Shown here piece by piece: positions 8,806-17,277 of a DNA stretch of 64,000 nucleotides. Source of the stretch: DATHRK01 sp035465395. Its GTDB lineage: Bacteria > Gemmatimonadota > Gemmatimonadetes > Longimicrobiales > RSA9. The translations under genes and the position numbers were made by a program. The number at the start of each line of letters is the position of its first letter. Position 1 is the first letter of the stretch. The notes under the pieces were generated by a model. It was not told the DNA's origin, ran no database searches, and saw only the letters and a list, made by a program, of their open reading frames with translations. The DNA is taken from contig DATHRK010000101.1 in NCBI GenBank assembly GCA_035465395.1, positions 62,001 to 126,000 on the forward strand. Reading direction: 5' to 3'.

Positions 8806-9564
8806 TCAGCTTCGCGCAGCCGCCCCGGCCGACACCGGGCGGCTTTCGTCGTCGCCGCGTGGGCCGCCGGCTCCGATGCGCCAGCGCAGCGCGAGCAGGC
8901 TCCGAAACATCTCCCAGGTCATCGAAGCGACGCTTCCGGGCTCGCCGGGGCGCGGTACGGTGGTCACCGCGACTTCGGCGACCCGAGCGCCCGCGGCGCG
9001 TGCGAGCACCAGCACCTCGGTGTCCCACAGCCAGCCGGCGTTGCGAACGCGTGGGACCAGGGACCGGATCAGTTCGCCGTCGAAGACCTTCAGACCCGCC
9101 TGGTGGTCGTGCAGCCGGGAGCCGAAGAGGAGGCGCACGAGCAAGTTGTACCCGCGCGTCGCGGCGCGCCGCTTAAGGGTTCGTTGGCGAGCGAACTCCG
9201 GGTTGAGCGTCTTGGACGCGATGGCGATGTCGTATCCGTCCCGTAGTCGTGCCAGGCACTCGCCCACGTAGGTAGGCGCGATCTCGAGGTCGGCATCAAG
9301 GAAGCCGACGATCCGCCCCCGCGACTCCAGCATCGTCGAGGAGAGGACGCCGCCCTTCCCCGCGTGGGGGAACGACAGGACGCGCACGGCGGCCCGACCG
9401 GCCGACCGAGCCCGCTCCGCGGTCGCGTCGGTCGAGCCGTCATCGCCCACCAGGATCTCGTACGTTCCCAGGCCGAGGTCCGCGAGGTAGTCGTCGACCG
9501 CGCGCACGGCGTCCGCGATGAGCGCTTCTTCGTTGAACGCCGGCAGGATCAGCGTCAGGTCCAC
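8806..9564 (-). CDS. GT2 polyprenyl-phosphate sugar synthase (DPM1/ALG5-like)
   Basis: The annotated start is GTG 9564, which overlaps the end of the upstream gene. The protein is 252 residues. It opens with LILPAFNEEALIADAV, then has GDDGSTDATAE, the catalytic FLDADLEIAP (DAD metal-binding motif near residue 83) and a DHQAGLKVFDGELIRS segment, all in the order seen in dolichyl/undecaprenyl-phosphate mannose or glucose synthases. No C-terminal membrane helices are visible, so it is probably a peripheral enzyme. It is expected to supply the lipid-phosphate sugar donor to the GT39-like enzyme next to it. Confidence 0.85.
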   Translation of the reverse strand: MDLTLILPAFNEEALIADAVRAVDDYLADLGLGTYEILVGDDGSTDATAERARSAGRAAVRVLSFPHAGKGGVLSSTMLESRGRIVGFLDADLEIAPTYVGECLARLRDGYDIAIASKTLNPEFARQRTLKRRAATRGYNLLVRLLFGSRLHDHQAGLKVFDGELIRSLVPRVRNAGWLWDTEVLVLARAAGARVAEVAVTTVPRPGEPGSVASMTWEMFRSLLALRWRIGAGGPRGDDESRPVSAGAAARS

Positions 9565-10565
9565 GTGTCCTCCCCGGCGGCGAGCTTCGTCATGGCCAGC
9601 TGACACCCGTAGCCGAACGCGATCAGCGGCAGCGAGACGAGCACGCGATAGAGCAGGGGCGTCAGGCCCACAACGGGGCCGCCCACGCCATAGCGACCGA
9701 ACACGGCGCTCAGACTGAGGTCGAAGCTGCCTATACCGAGCGGAATCATCGAGAGGATGCCCACAAGGTAGGGCAGGAAGTAGCTGCCGGCGATCAGGGA
9801 CAGCGGCGCATCCAACCCGAGGCCGCGGAAGATCAGCCACATCTGGGCGAACGGAACCAGCCACAGCGCGAGCGAAACGATGGCTGCTACCGCCATGGTG
9901 GCGGGCCGGGTGGCGAGGCCGCCGAGCCCCTGCAGCGCATCGTCGACGCGATCCTGGAGCCGGGTGGGAAGCAGCCCGCGGGCGCGACGCGCCGCTCTCG
10001 CCACGGAGGGGGCGCGTCGCACGAGTACGGCGTACGAGAGCGCAGACACCGTCAGCCCCGCCGCGATGACCGCCCATACCACGGCGCCGTCGAGCGCGAC
10101 CGCGACGGCCGCGGCGACGGCCAGTCCCAGAAGCACGACCAGGTCCACGACCTTCTCGAAGGTGACGATCACCAGGCCGCGCCCGGGCGCCTCGGGCACG
10201 CTGAACGCCCGCGCCAGCTCGCCGGCCGTGCCCGGGGTGACCAGCCCCAGAAAGAACCCGGCGTTGATCGCCAGGTAGGCCGGAACCAGGCGACTCCGCA
10301 CGCCGGCGGATGCCAGGAGCCAGCGCCAACGGGCGGTCTTGAGCAGGCCGGGCAGGAGGTTGAGCGCCAGGATCGCGAGCGCCGTCCCCACGGGGAAGGC
10401 CCGCGCCGCGCCCAGGAGCTGCGAGGCGTCCAGGCCGAAGAGGTAGATCCCGAGGAGCACGGAGCCCGCGAGCAGCAGCACGGCCTGCGCGCGCCCGGCG
10501 CCGGCGGCCGGCACCCCGGACGCCTCGGGCAGCGCGTCCGCGGATTCTGTCGTCATCGACTGCAT
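9555..10565 (-). CDS. Lysylphosphatidylglycerol synthase TM-region / AglD-like (UPF0104) membrane protein
   Basis: The 336-residue protein has about eight transmembrane helices. It contains the family segments LLPGLLKTARWRWLL near residue 70 and a GTAGELARAF motif near 105, and it ends with IPLGIGSFDLSLSA. Related proteins (AglD, MprF N-terminal region) are found beside polyprenyl-phosphate glycosyltransferases and are suspected lipid-sugar flippases. The neighbouring DPM1-like and GT39-like genes fit that role here. ATG 10565 is chosen because a GGAGA sequence lies about 13 bases upstream. ATG 10589 and ATG 10556 are possible. Confidence 0.75.
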   Translation of the reverse strand: MQSMTTESADALPEASGVPAAGAGRAQAVLLLAGSVLLGIYLFGLDASQLLGAARAFPVGTALAILALNLLPGLLKTARWRWLLASAGVRSRLVPAYLAINAGFFLGLVTPGTAGELARAFSVPEAPGRGLVIVTFEKVVDLVVLLGLAVAAAVAVALDGAVVWAVIAAGLTVSALSYAVLVRRAPSVARAARRARGLLPTRLQDRVDDALQGLGGLATRPATMAVAAIVSLALWLVPFAQMWLIFRGLGLDAPLSLIAGSYFLPYLVGILSMIPLGIGSFDLSLSAVFGRYGVGGPVVGLTPLLYRVLVSLPLIAFGYGCQLAMTKLAAGEDTWT

Positions 10566-10909
10566 CGGGATTCGCCCGTCTCCATCCATCGGTGTCGGCG
10601 TACCCCGGTCGCCGGTCCGGGAGCCGCCCGGCCCGCTCGGCCGAGGCCGGGCTTGCCGTTGCACAACCCGGACCGCGCGCGCGGGCGCCCCGACGGGCCC
10701 GCGAGGGGGAATTCCGCGCCGTTGCACCGCAACGGGATGTCGCATGGACGCAACACACGGCTTCCCCTGAGGGGGCGGAATGCGCCGAAGGTGCGGCCTC
10801 CGTCAGGTCCCGGAATTGCACCCGCCCAGGCTCTGGCCGGACTGGTGCAGCCCTCGGCCTTCGCCGAGTATTGCGGGACCACCCGACCCCGAACCCTCGT
10901 ACGCCGCCG
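10566..10909. other. Divergent intergenic region with GTTG/CAAC dyads
   Basis: This 344-bp gap lies between the AglD-like gene (minus) and the deacetylase gene (plus). It contains two dyads, GTTGCACAAC at 10658-10667 and CCGTTGCACCGCAACGG at 10719-10735. It also holds several sequences with GG-N10-GC spacing on the plus strand (10649-10662, 10806-10819, 10835-10848), none of which stands out as a single sigma-54 promoter. No gene is visible in it. Confidence 0.45.
10719..10735. promoter_or_regulatory. Perfect inverted repeat in the divergent control region
   Basis: CCGTTGCACCGCAACGG is a perfect 7-bp inverted repeat with a 3-bp spacer. Its half-site GTTGC recurs in other control regions of this locus (3222, 20327, 29683, 33384), so it may be an operator or enhancer for the divergent genes. 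Confidence 0.35.
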
Positions 10910-11854
10910 ATGACTCGACCGCTGATCAAGCGCGCGCTGGAGGCGGCCCTGCTCCATCTGGGGCCGGCGGCGCTCGCCCGATCCCGGCGTCGCGGCCGCG
11001 CCGTCGTGCTTGCCTATCACAACATCGTCCCGCGCGGCGAGTCGACCGTCGGGGACGCCTCCCTCCACCTGCCGCAGCGCGCCTTCGCGGCGCAGCTGGA
11101 CATCCTCGGGGACGCCTGCGAGGTCGTGCCGCTCTCGTCGCTGCTCTCCGACGGTGGAGGTCCCGTCGCCGGCGCCGCCGAAGACCAGGCGGGCGCGCGG
11201 CCGCGGGTGGCGATCACCTTCGACGATGCTTACGAGGGCGCGTTGACGGCGGGCGTCGAGGAGCTGCGGGCCCGCGGACTGCCCGCGACCGTCTTCGCCT
11301 CGCCCGGGCTGCTGGACGGGCGCACGTTCTGGTGGGACGCGACGGCGGCCGGCGCGGATCCGGCGTGGCGCGGCGAGGCCCTGGGCAGCGCGTACGGGCA
11401 CCCCGACCTGGTACGGGAGCGCCGGCTGGCGGGTGGCGGCTCGTGGAACGACATGCCGGCCCACGCCCGCTCCGCGTCCGCCGGGGGCGTCCGCGCCTTC
11501 GCCGAGCTGCCGGGCATGGCGCTCGGCGCCCACGGCTGGCTCCACCTGAACTTCGCCGCCGCGCCGCCCGACGCCCTGGCGAACGAGCTCGCGGCGCCGC
11601 GGGGCTGGCTCGCCGAGGCGCGCCCGCGAGGCCGGGCCGGGCCGTTCCCGCTGGCCTATCCTTACGGCCTCTCCACCGCCGCGGTCGCGCGCGCGGCCGC
11701 CGAGGCGGGCTACGCGCACGGCCTCCTCGTTTCGGGTGGCTGGCTCCCGCGGGCGCCGGTGGCCGGTTCTTTCTCCCTTCCGCGCCTCAACGTGCCCGCG
11801 GGCATCAGCTCCGCCGGTTTTCGGCTCCGTCTCGCGGGATTGTTGGGTGGCTGA
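10910..11854 (+). CDS. Polysaccharide deacetylase (NodB/CE4 fold)
   Basis: The 314-residue protein has the CE4 motif order: AYHNIV near residue 35, the metal/base motif ITFDDAYEG (DD) near 104, a second metal motif as AHGWLH (HxxxH) near 207, and AYPYG near 248. All key residues are present, so it is probably an active metal-dependent N- or O-deacetylase acting on the nascent glycan. No signal peptide is evident with ATG 10910. This start was taken because the longer frame upstream is noncoding in appearance. Its end overlaps the GTG start of the ATP-grasp gene. Confidence 0.85.
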   Translation: MTRPLIKRALEAALLHLGPAALARSRRRGRAVVLAYHNIVPRGESTVGDASLHLPQRAFAAQLDILGDACEVVPLSSLLSDGGGPVAGAAEDQAGARPRVAITFDDAYEGALTAGVEELRARGLPATVFASPGLLDGRTFWWDATAAGADPAWRGEALGSAYGHPDLVRERRLAGGGSWNDMPAHARSASAGGVRAFAELPGMALGAHGWLHLNFAAAPPDALANELAAPRGWLAEARPRGRAGPFPLAYPYGLSTAAVARAAAEAGYAHGLLVSGGWLPRAPVAGSFSLPRLNVPAGISSAGFRLRLAGLLGG

Positions 11855-13046
11855 GCGGCGTCGGGTGGTCGTAACCGACGGCGACGAGCGCGCCGCCCTC
11901 GCGGCGGTCCGCTCGCTGGGCGCGGCGGGCTGGCACGTCGTCGTGGCGTCCCAGCGGCCGCGGTCCCTCGCGGCCGCCTCCCGGTACGCGGCCCGCGAGG
12001 CGATCGTGCCCCCGCCGCTGGACGACCCCGACGGCTTCCGCCGCGCGATCGCGGCGCTCACGCAGCGCGAACGGCCGGCCCTGCTGCTCCCCGTGAGCGA
12101 GGCGGCGCTGCTCGCCCTCGGAGACGACCGGACCATCTTCGCGCCGGCGACCGTCCCGTTTCCGCCCCGCGAGATCGTCCGGCGCGCGGCGGACAAGATC
12201 GAGGTGGCTCGCCTGGCCGGGGGGCTCGGCGTCGGCGTTCCCGACACGCTGATCCTCGCGGCGCCCCGAGCGCTCTCGGCCGCCGAGCTGGCCTCCCTGT
12301 CCTTTCCGGTCGTGCTGAAGCCGGGGCGCTCGATACGCCCAGACGATGCGCCGGGCGGGAAGTTCACCGTATCCTACGCCGCAGACGCCGACCAGCTCGC
12401 GGCGCGCCTCGCTGCGCTGCCGCCGGCCGCGTTTCCTCTGCTGCTGCAGCGGCGCGTGGTCGGCCCCGGCGCGGGCGTCTTCCTGCTGGTCGACGCCGGC
12501 GAGATCCTGGCGGCCTTCGCGCACCGCCGCGTGCGTGAGCGGCCGCCCAGCGGCGGCGTCAGCGTGTGCCGGGAGAGCGTGGCGCTGGATCCCGAGCTGC
12601 GGGAGGCCGCGCTCCGCCTGCTGCAGGCGCTGGAGTGGCGCGGCGTGGCGATGGTGGAGTTCAAGATCGACGAGAGGACCGGCACGCCCCACGTGATGGA
12701 AGTGAATCCGAGACTATGGGGCTCGCTCCAGCTGGCGATCGACTCCGGCGTGGACTTCCCCGTGCTGCTCGCCGAGTGGGCCCTGGGGGCGCGTCTGCCT
12801 GCCCGGCCCGACTACCGGGTCGGCGTTCGGTCGCGCTGGCTGTGGGGGGAGGCGGACCACGTCCTGGCGCGCGTTCGCGGTGGGTTCCGCGACGGTGCGG
12901 GCAGAGGCTTCGGCGAGGCCCGAGCCTGCCTCGCCGAGCAACTGCGCCGGGACGGCACGACCTCACGGACCGAGGTCCTGCGGCTCGCGGACCCGCGGCC
13001 GTTCCTGCGCGAGAGCGTCCGCTGGATCCGTGACGTCCTGTCGTGA
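11847..13046 (+). CDS. ATP-grasp domain enzyme
   Basis: GTG 11847 overlaps the deacetylase stop by eight bases and gives a 399-residue cytosolic protein. It has an N-terminal Rossmann-like pre-ATP-grasp domain (VVVTDGDERAALAAVRSLG), then the ATP-grasp core: FPVVLKPGRS near residue 155, FPLLLQRRVVGPGAGVFLLV near 195 and the Mg-binding MEVNPRLWGSLQLAIDSG near 285. The family ligates a carboxylate to an amine or thiol through an acyl-phosphate. Homologues paired with deacetylases and GT4 enzymes in capsule loci may add an amino acid or similar group to a freed amino sugar. The substrate cannot be read from the sequence. Confidence 0.8.
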   Translation: MAERRRVVVTDGDERAALAAVRSLGAAGWHVVVASQRPRSLAAASRYAAREAIVPPPLDDPDGFRRAIAALTQRERPALLLPVSEAALLALGDDRTIFAPATVPFPPREIVRRAADKIEVARLAGGLGVGVPDTLILAAPRALSAAELASLSFPVVLKPGRSIRPDDAPGGKFTVSYAADADQLAARLAALPPAAFPLLLQRRVVGPGAGVFLLVDAGEILAAFAHRRVRERPPSGGVSVCRESVALDPELREAALRLLQALEWRGVAMVEFKIDERTGTPHVMEVNPRLWGSLQLAIDSGVDFPVLLAEWALGARLPARPDYRVGVRSRWLWGEADHVLARVRGGFRDGAGRGFGEARACLAEQLRRDGTTSRTEVLRLADPRPFLRESVRWIRDVLS

Positions 13047-14179
13047 ACGCTGACGACCTCCGCGAGGCTCGGCCCACCCGCGTCCTGCATCTGATCCAGA
13101 ACCTCAACTACGGCGGCATGGAGCGCGTGCTCGCGGACCTCGTGAACCGGCTGGACCCGGCCCGGTTCGAGAGCCACGTGATGCCGCTCCAGTACGCCGG
13201 ACGCTTCGCCGCCGATATCGCGCCGACGGCCACGCTGCACGACCCGCCAGGCCAGGAGAGGACCTCGCTCCTGTGGCCGCGCCGACTGGCGCGGGCGGTA
13301 CGGGCCGTGGCCCCCGATGTGGTCCACACGCACAGCGGCGTCTGGTACAAGGGCGCGCGCGCCGCCCGCCTGGCGCGCGTGCCCAGGATCGTCCACACGG
13401 AGCACGGTCGTCACGTGCCCGATCCTGCGATCGCCCGCTTTCTGGATCGGGCCGCGTCCCGCCGGACCGACGTGGTGGTGGCGGTTTCCGAGGACCTCGC
13501 GCGTACGCTGATCGAAGGCGTCGGCGTGTCCCCGGCGATCGTCCGCGTCGTCCCGAACGGCGTCGCGCCGCGGCGCCGGCTGGCGGGTGGCGCGGGTCGC
13601 CCGCTCCGCGAGCGGTTGGAGGTGGGCCGCGCGGCGCCGATCGTCGCCAGCGTCGGCCGCCTGGAGCCCGTCAAGGGCTACGACGTCCTGATGGACGCGT
13701 TCGCCCGGATGCCGCGCGACGGCGCGCGGGACGACGGCCCGATCCTCGTCATAGCGGGGGACGGGTCCATGCGCGGCGATCTCGCGGCGCGCGCCCGAGA
13801 ACTGGGGATCCTCCAGGTAGTGCGACTGCCGGGTTGGGTGGACGACGTCGCAGAGGTCCTCGAGGAGGCCGACGTCTTCGTGCTCTCCTCGTACAGCGAG
13901 GGCACGTCGATCAGCCTCCTGGAGGCGATGGCGGCCGGCGTGTGCCCCGTGGTGACCGACGTGGGCGGCAACGCCGCCGTCCTCGGGCCCGAGCTCCGCC
14001 ACCGCCTGGTGCCTCCGGGCGACGCGTCGGCGCTGGCAGACGCGCTCTCCCGCGCGCTCGGGGACGACGGAGCCCGGCGCGCGGACGCCGCGGCGGCGCA
14101 GGCTCGCGCCGCCCGCCGCTACGATCTGGACCGGATGGCTGCCGGTTACGCCGCCGTCTACCAGGGCGAGGCGCCGTGA
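13043..14179 (+). CDS. Glycosyltransferase family 4
   Basis: This GT-B enzyme is 378 residues and starts at a GTG that overlaps the preceding TGA. It has the N-terminal acceptor-binding segment LIQNLNYGGMERVLADLVNR, the interdomain VVPNGVAPRRR, the donor-domain VASVGRLEPVKGYDVLMDAF and the E-x7-E motif in SEGTSISLLEAMAAG. The GGMERVL motif is common in EPS-locus GT4 enzymes. It probably transfers one hexose from a nucleotide sugar to the lipid-linked intermediate. Confidence 0.87.
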   Translation: MNADDLREARPTRVLHLIQNLNYGGMERVLADLVNRLDPARFESHVMPLQYAGRFAADIAPTATLHDPPGQERTSLLWPRRLARAVRAVAPDVVHTHSGVWYKGARAARLARVPRIVHTEHGRHVPDPAIARFLDRAASRRTDVVVAVSEDLARTLIEGVGVSPAIVRVVPNGVAPRRRLAGGAGRPLRERLEVGRAAPIVASVGRLEPVKGYDVLMDAFARMPRDGARDDGPILVIAGDGSMRGDLAARARELGILQVVRLPGWVDDVAEVLEEADVFVLSSYSEGTSISLLEAMAAGVCPVVTDVGGNAAVLGPELRHRLVPPGDASALADALSRALGDDGARRADAAAAQARAARRYDLDRMAAGYAAVYQGEAP

Positions 14180-15612
14180 AGGGCAGCGGGGAATCCGGCC
14201 CCGTAGTGCTGCACCCGGCCGGCGCGCCGGGCCTGGCGCGTCACCTGCTCCTCATCAGCTATCACTTTCCGCCCGGCGGCGGCATCGGGGCGCTGCGCTG
14301 GCGGCGCATGATCCCGCTCCTCGCCGACGCCGGCTGGAGCGTCGACGTGGTGACCGCGCTTCCGGACGCCGGCGAGGGGGCGCCCGGGCGCATTCCGGAC
14401 CTCCCCTCGACCACCGAGGTGGTGGCCGTGCCGGACCTCCCGCCGCTAGCAGCGCGCGTCGAGGACGCAACCTGGCGACTCGGGCGTGCGATCTCGGGCG
14501 CGGTGCGTCGGCGCACCGATCCCGACGAGGCAACCGGCCTGCCCGCCGAAGCCGGCGCCGCGGCCGCGCCCGTACGCCCGCCATCGGTGCGCAGCGATCG
14601 CCTGGCCTGGCGGCTGACCTCCGCCCGCGGCGGCCTGCGCCTGTACTGGACATGGCTCGAGCGCCGGCGCGCCCGCCTGTGGGCGCGCGCGGCCGCGGAC
14701 GCGGCTCTGGAGCTGGCGGCGCGGAGGCCCGTCGGGGCCGTGATCGTCTCCACACCGCCCCACTGGACACAGGCGGCCGGGCCGCGGCTGGCCCGCGAGC
14801 TCGGCGTCCCCTACGTGGCCGATCTCCGCGATCCCTGGTCGGCGACCCGCTTCCTGCCCGAGCACGTCGCCAGCCCCGCCTGGCTGCACCTGGCCCGGGC
14901 GGCCGAGCGCACGACGGTCCGTGCGGCGTCCCTGGTCCTGGCCAACACCGAGGCGTCCGCGGAGGCGTTGCGGAGGGTGCATCCGTCGGAAGCGGAGAAG
15001 GTCCGGGTGGTGCGCAACGGTTGGGACGTCGCGACACCGGCGCGGGAGGGTGACGGGCGCTTCGTCGTGGCCTATGCCGGCTCGATCTACGGGGACCGCT
15101 CCCCCGTGCCCCTGTTCCGCGGGGCGGCGCTCGCGCGCGCCCGCAAGCGGCTCACGCCGGAGACGTTCGGGATCGAGCTGATGGGGGCGATCGACCTGGG
15201 AGCCGATTGGGTGGAGGGGCTCGCGCGGGCCGAGGGGGTCGCCGACCTCGTCCGGGTCCACCCGCCGGCCTCCCGCGAGCAGGCGCGCGATTTCATGGCA
15301 CGCGCGGCCGTTCTGGTCAGCCTGCCGTGGAGTCAGGATTTGTCTGTGCCGGCCAAGGTGTACGAGTACCTCGGCCACGAGGCTTGGCCCCTGGTCCTGG
15401 CGGCGCCGGGCACGGCGCCCGCGGTGATGCTGGAGGGGTCGGGCGCGGTCGTCGCGGACCCGCAGGACCCGGAAGCGATCGCGCAGTTCTTGTGTGATCG
15501 CTACGACAGGTGGCGCGAGGGGGCCCGGCCGGGCGCGGTGGCCGGGCGGGACGCGTTCCGCCGATCGACGGCCGTACGAGCCCTGGCGGATGCCCTGCAA
15601 ACCGTTGTGTGA
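14176..15612 (+). CDS. GT4-like glycosyltransferase with an insert
   Basis: The annotated start is GTG 14176 (overlapping TGA). The 478-residue protein begins with LLISYHFPPGGGIGALRW, typical of GT4 enzymes with a split first domain. It then carries an Ala/Arg-rich insertion of about 90 residues, followed by VADLRDPWSATRF, VVRNGWDVA and the C-terminal SLPWSQDLSVPAKVYEYLG. The GxxG-ready SVPAKVYEYLG stretch replaces the usual E-x7-E, as in the WsaF/FucNAc-type subgroup. It is the last gene of the deacetylase-ATP-grasp-GT-GT operon. A 171-bp gap with a sigma-54-like promoter follows. Confidence 0.78.
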   Translation: MKGSGESGPVVLHPAGAPGLARHLLLISYHFPPGGGIGALRWRRMIPLLADAGWSVDVVTALPDAGEGAPGRIPDLPSTTEVVAVPDLPPLAARVEDATWRLGRAISGAVRRRTDPDEATGLPAEAGAAAAPVRPPSVRSDRLAWRLTSARGGLRLYWTWLERRRARLWARAAADAALELAARRPVGAVIVSTPPHWTQAAGPRLARELGVPYVADLRDPWSATRFLPEHVASPAWLHLARAAERTTVRAASLVLANTEASAEALRRVHPSEAEKVRVVRNGWDVATPAREGDGRFVVAYAGSIYGDRSPVPLFRGAALARARKRLTPETFGIELMGAIDLGADWVEGLARAEGVADLVRVHPPASREQARDFMARAAVLVSLPWSQDLSVPAKVYEYLGHEAWPLVLAAPGTAPAVMLEGSGAVVADPQDPEAIAQFLCDRYDRWREGARPGAVAGRDAFRRSTAVRALADALQTVV

Positions 15613-15695
15613 TAACCTTTTGTAGTTGGACTGGGTCGACTGCTAACGGGCGCCCGGGGACGATTCAGGGGAGGGGTGTGAGGGTCCCTACTCGG

Positions 15696-15711
15696 TGGCA
15701 CGGGTCGTGCC
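15696..15711 (+). promoter_or_regulatory. Candidate sigma-54 promoter upstream of the small lipoprotein and ABC permease
   Basis: TGGCACGGGTCGTGCC has a perfect -24 box (TGGCACG) and GG-N10-GC spacing; the -12 box is GTGC instead of TTGC. It would give a leader of about 60 bases before the ATG at 15784. A GTTG-containing sequence (15609-15616) about 80 bp upstream weakly resembles the TGTTGCG element. Confidence 0.5.
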
Positions 15712-15783
15712 GCCTAGCCCCGACGCGCGCGGTGCGCACGGGCGCCCGGAAGCATCCATGATCGACCGAAGGGACGGAAATCG

Positions 15784-16260
15784 ATGAGCAACCCCCGCGT
15801 CGTGGCCCTGGTCGCGGCCGTCGTGGCCGGGAGCCTTGTGGGCGCCTGCCGGGACGACCCGGTGGGCCCCCGACTGATCGGGCTGGAATGTGAGCAGCTG
15901 GACGGCTCGTTTCAGGACTGCGAGTTGATCCTCACGGAGGCGGGAGGCTTCCGGATCGATCTGCTCAGCACCGAGTGCAACGTGACGGGCAACGCGGTTC
16001 GCCTGCTGTCGCCGACGGTGGCCGAGCCGGTGCTTACCGACGACGGCTGCGTCGAGCCCCCCGGCGTCCTGGGCCTGTTCGAGGGCCCCTACCCGGCGGG
16101 GACGGCTGTGTCGATCCGGATCGAGTCGGCCCGCGCCGGCTCCACCTCGGCGCTGCGCGCGATGGGCGAGTATCCCCTGTGGCGGGTCGAGTTCGAGGAC
16201 GGCACCGACAACGATTTCGACGACCTCGTCCTGGACATCGTCGGCCTCCCATCGACCTGA
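15784..16260 (+). CDS. Small lipoprotein with a DUF4114-like acidic motif
   Basis: The 158-residue protein has a signal peptide with lipobox SLVGAC (Cys22) and no cytoplasmic domain. Four further Cys residues (C38, C46, C64, C91 approximately) could form disulphides outside the cytoplasm. Near the C-terminus the segment VEFEDGTDNDFDDLVLDI matches the pattern FED-x2-D-x-DF-x-DL seen in DUF4114-type extracellular modules, where the acidic residues probably bind calcium. It is followed immediately by the ABC-2 permease gene and carries its own sigma-54-like promoter. A role in surface attachment or assembly of the polymer is inferred. Confidence 0.65.
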   Translation: MSNPRVVALVAAVVAGSLVGACRDDPVGPRLIGLECEQLDGSFQDCELILTEAGGFRIDLLSTECNVTGNAVRLLSPTVAEPVLTDDGCVEPPGVLGLFEGPYPAGTAVSIRIESARAGSTSALRAMGEYPLWRVEFEDGTDNDFDDLVLDIVGLPST

Positions 16261-16265
16261 TCACC

Positions 16266-17246
16266 TTGACGGCTACCGAGACCCCGACGGCGCCGTCGGC
16301 GGCGGCCCGGGACGGGTCGCCCACGGGTGGCGCGCACCCCGGAGCCGACGGCGGGCCGCCCCTGTCGTCCGCGGCGGACGGACGGAGCGGCTTCTTCGCC
16401 ACACTTCGCGAGATCGCCACCGATGCGTGGCAGTACCGCCAGCTCACCTTCCAGTTGGCCCTCCGCGATGTGCGGATTCGGTACAAGCAGGCCGTCATGG
16501 GCTTCGCGTGGGCCATTCTCATGCCCGCGCTGGTCGTCCTGGCGGGCGCGCTGGTGCGCTACGCAATGGCCTACGTGGCGGGGACCGAGGTCGACAGCGG
16601 CGCGATCTCGGGCATGGCGGTGAAGGCCGTTCCGTGGGCGTTCTTCGTCGGCGCGATCGGCTTCGCGACGACCTCGCTCACGGGGAACGCCCAACTCGTG
16701 GGCAAGGTCTATTTTCCCCGCGAGGCGCTCCCTCTGGCGGCCGTGCTGGCGCAGTCGTTCGACTCGACCGTCGGCACGGTGGCGCTCCTGCTCGCGCTGC
16801 CCTTGATGGGGGTCGCCTACACGCTGGGAGGGATCCTCTGGGTTCCCCCGCTGGCCGCGCTGCTGTTCACGTTCACGCTCGGCACCGCGCTGATCCTCGG
16901 CTGCGCCAACCTGTTCTTCCGCGACGTGAAGTACATCGTGCAGGTGCTGCTCACGTTCGGCATCTTCTTCACCCCGGTATTCTTCGAGCCGGCGATGTTC
17001 GGGCCTCTCGGCGCACAGGTGATGATGCTGAACCCGCTGGCGCCGATGCTCGAGGGGCTCCGACTGGCGCTGGTGGAGGGCCACGACCTCCTCGAGCCCC
17101 TGGTCCAGGCGTCACGCTCCGGAGCGGAGGTGATCACGTGGCGACCGGCCTACCTGGCCTACGCCGCCGGGGTGGCGGTGACCACCCTCGTCGGTGGCGC
17201 GCTGATCTTCCATCGCTTCGAATTCGTCTTCGCCGAGTACGTCTGA
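16266..17246 (+). CDS. ABC-2 type polysaccharide export permease (Wzm-like)
   Basis: The start is uncertain: TTG 16266 gives a 40-residue Ala/Pro-rich cytoplasmic head and then the conserved amphipathic entry YRQLTFQLALRDVRIRYKQA typical of Wzm/KpsM permeases. CTG 16257 is another option. Six transmembrane segments follow, with the family motif LGCANLFFRDVKYIVQVLL near residue 215. The last hydrophobic segment precedes a C-terminal FHRFEFVFAEYV. It exports the undecaprenyl-linked polymer together with an ATPase. The only candidate ATPase is the Wzt-like gene at 23667, about 6 kb downstream and not adjacent. Confidence 0.85.
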   Translation: MTATETPTAPSAAARDGSPTGGAHPGADGGPPLSSAADGRSGFFATLREIATDAWQYRQLTFQLALRDVRIRYKQAVMGFAWAILMPALVVLAGALVRYAMAYVAGTEVDSGAISGMAVKAVPWAFFVGAIGFATTSLTGNAQLVGKVYFPREALPLAAVLAQSFDSTVGTVALLLALPLMGVAYTLGGILWVPPLAALLFTFTLGTALILGCANLFFRDVKYIVQVLLTFGIFFTPVFFEPAMFGPLGAQVMMLNPLAPMLEGLRLALVEGHDLLEPLVQASRSGAEVITWRPAYLAYAAGVAVTTLVGGALIFHRFEFVFAEYV

Positions 17247-17277
17247 GCCGCCCATGTGCCCGGCACCGAGGTCCCGG

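Noticed and set aside
10649..10848. Three GG-N10-GC matches in the divergent gap
   Set aside because: Several overlapping weak candidates in one GC-rich gap show how easily the spacing arises by chance; none has both TGGC and TTGC, so no promoter was annotated.
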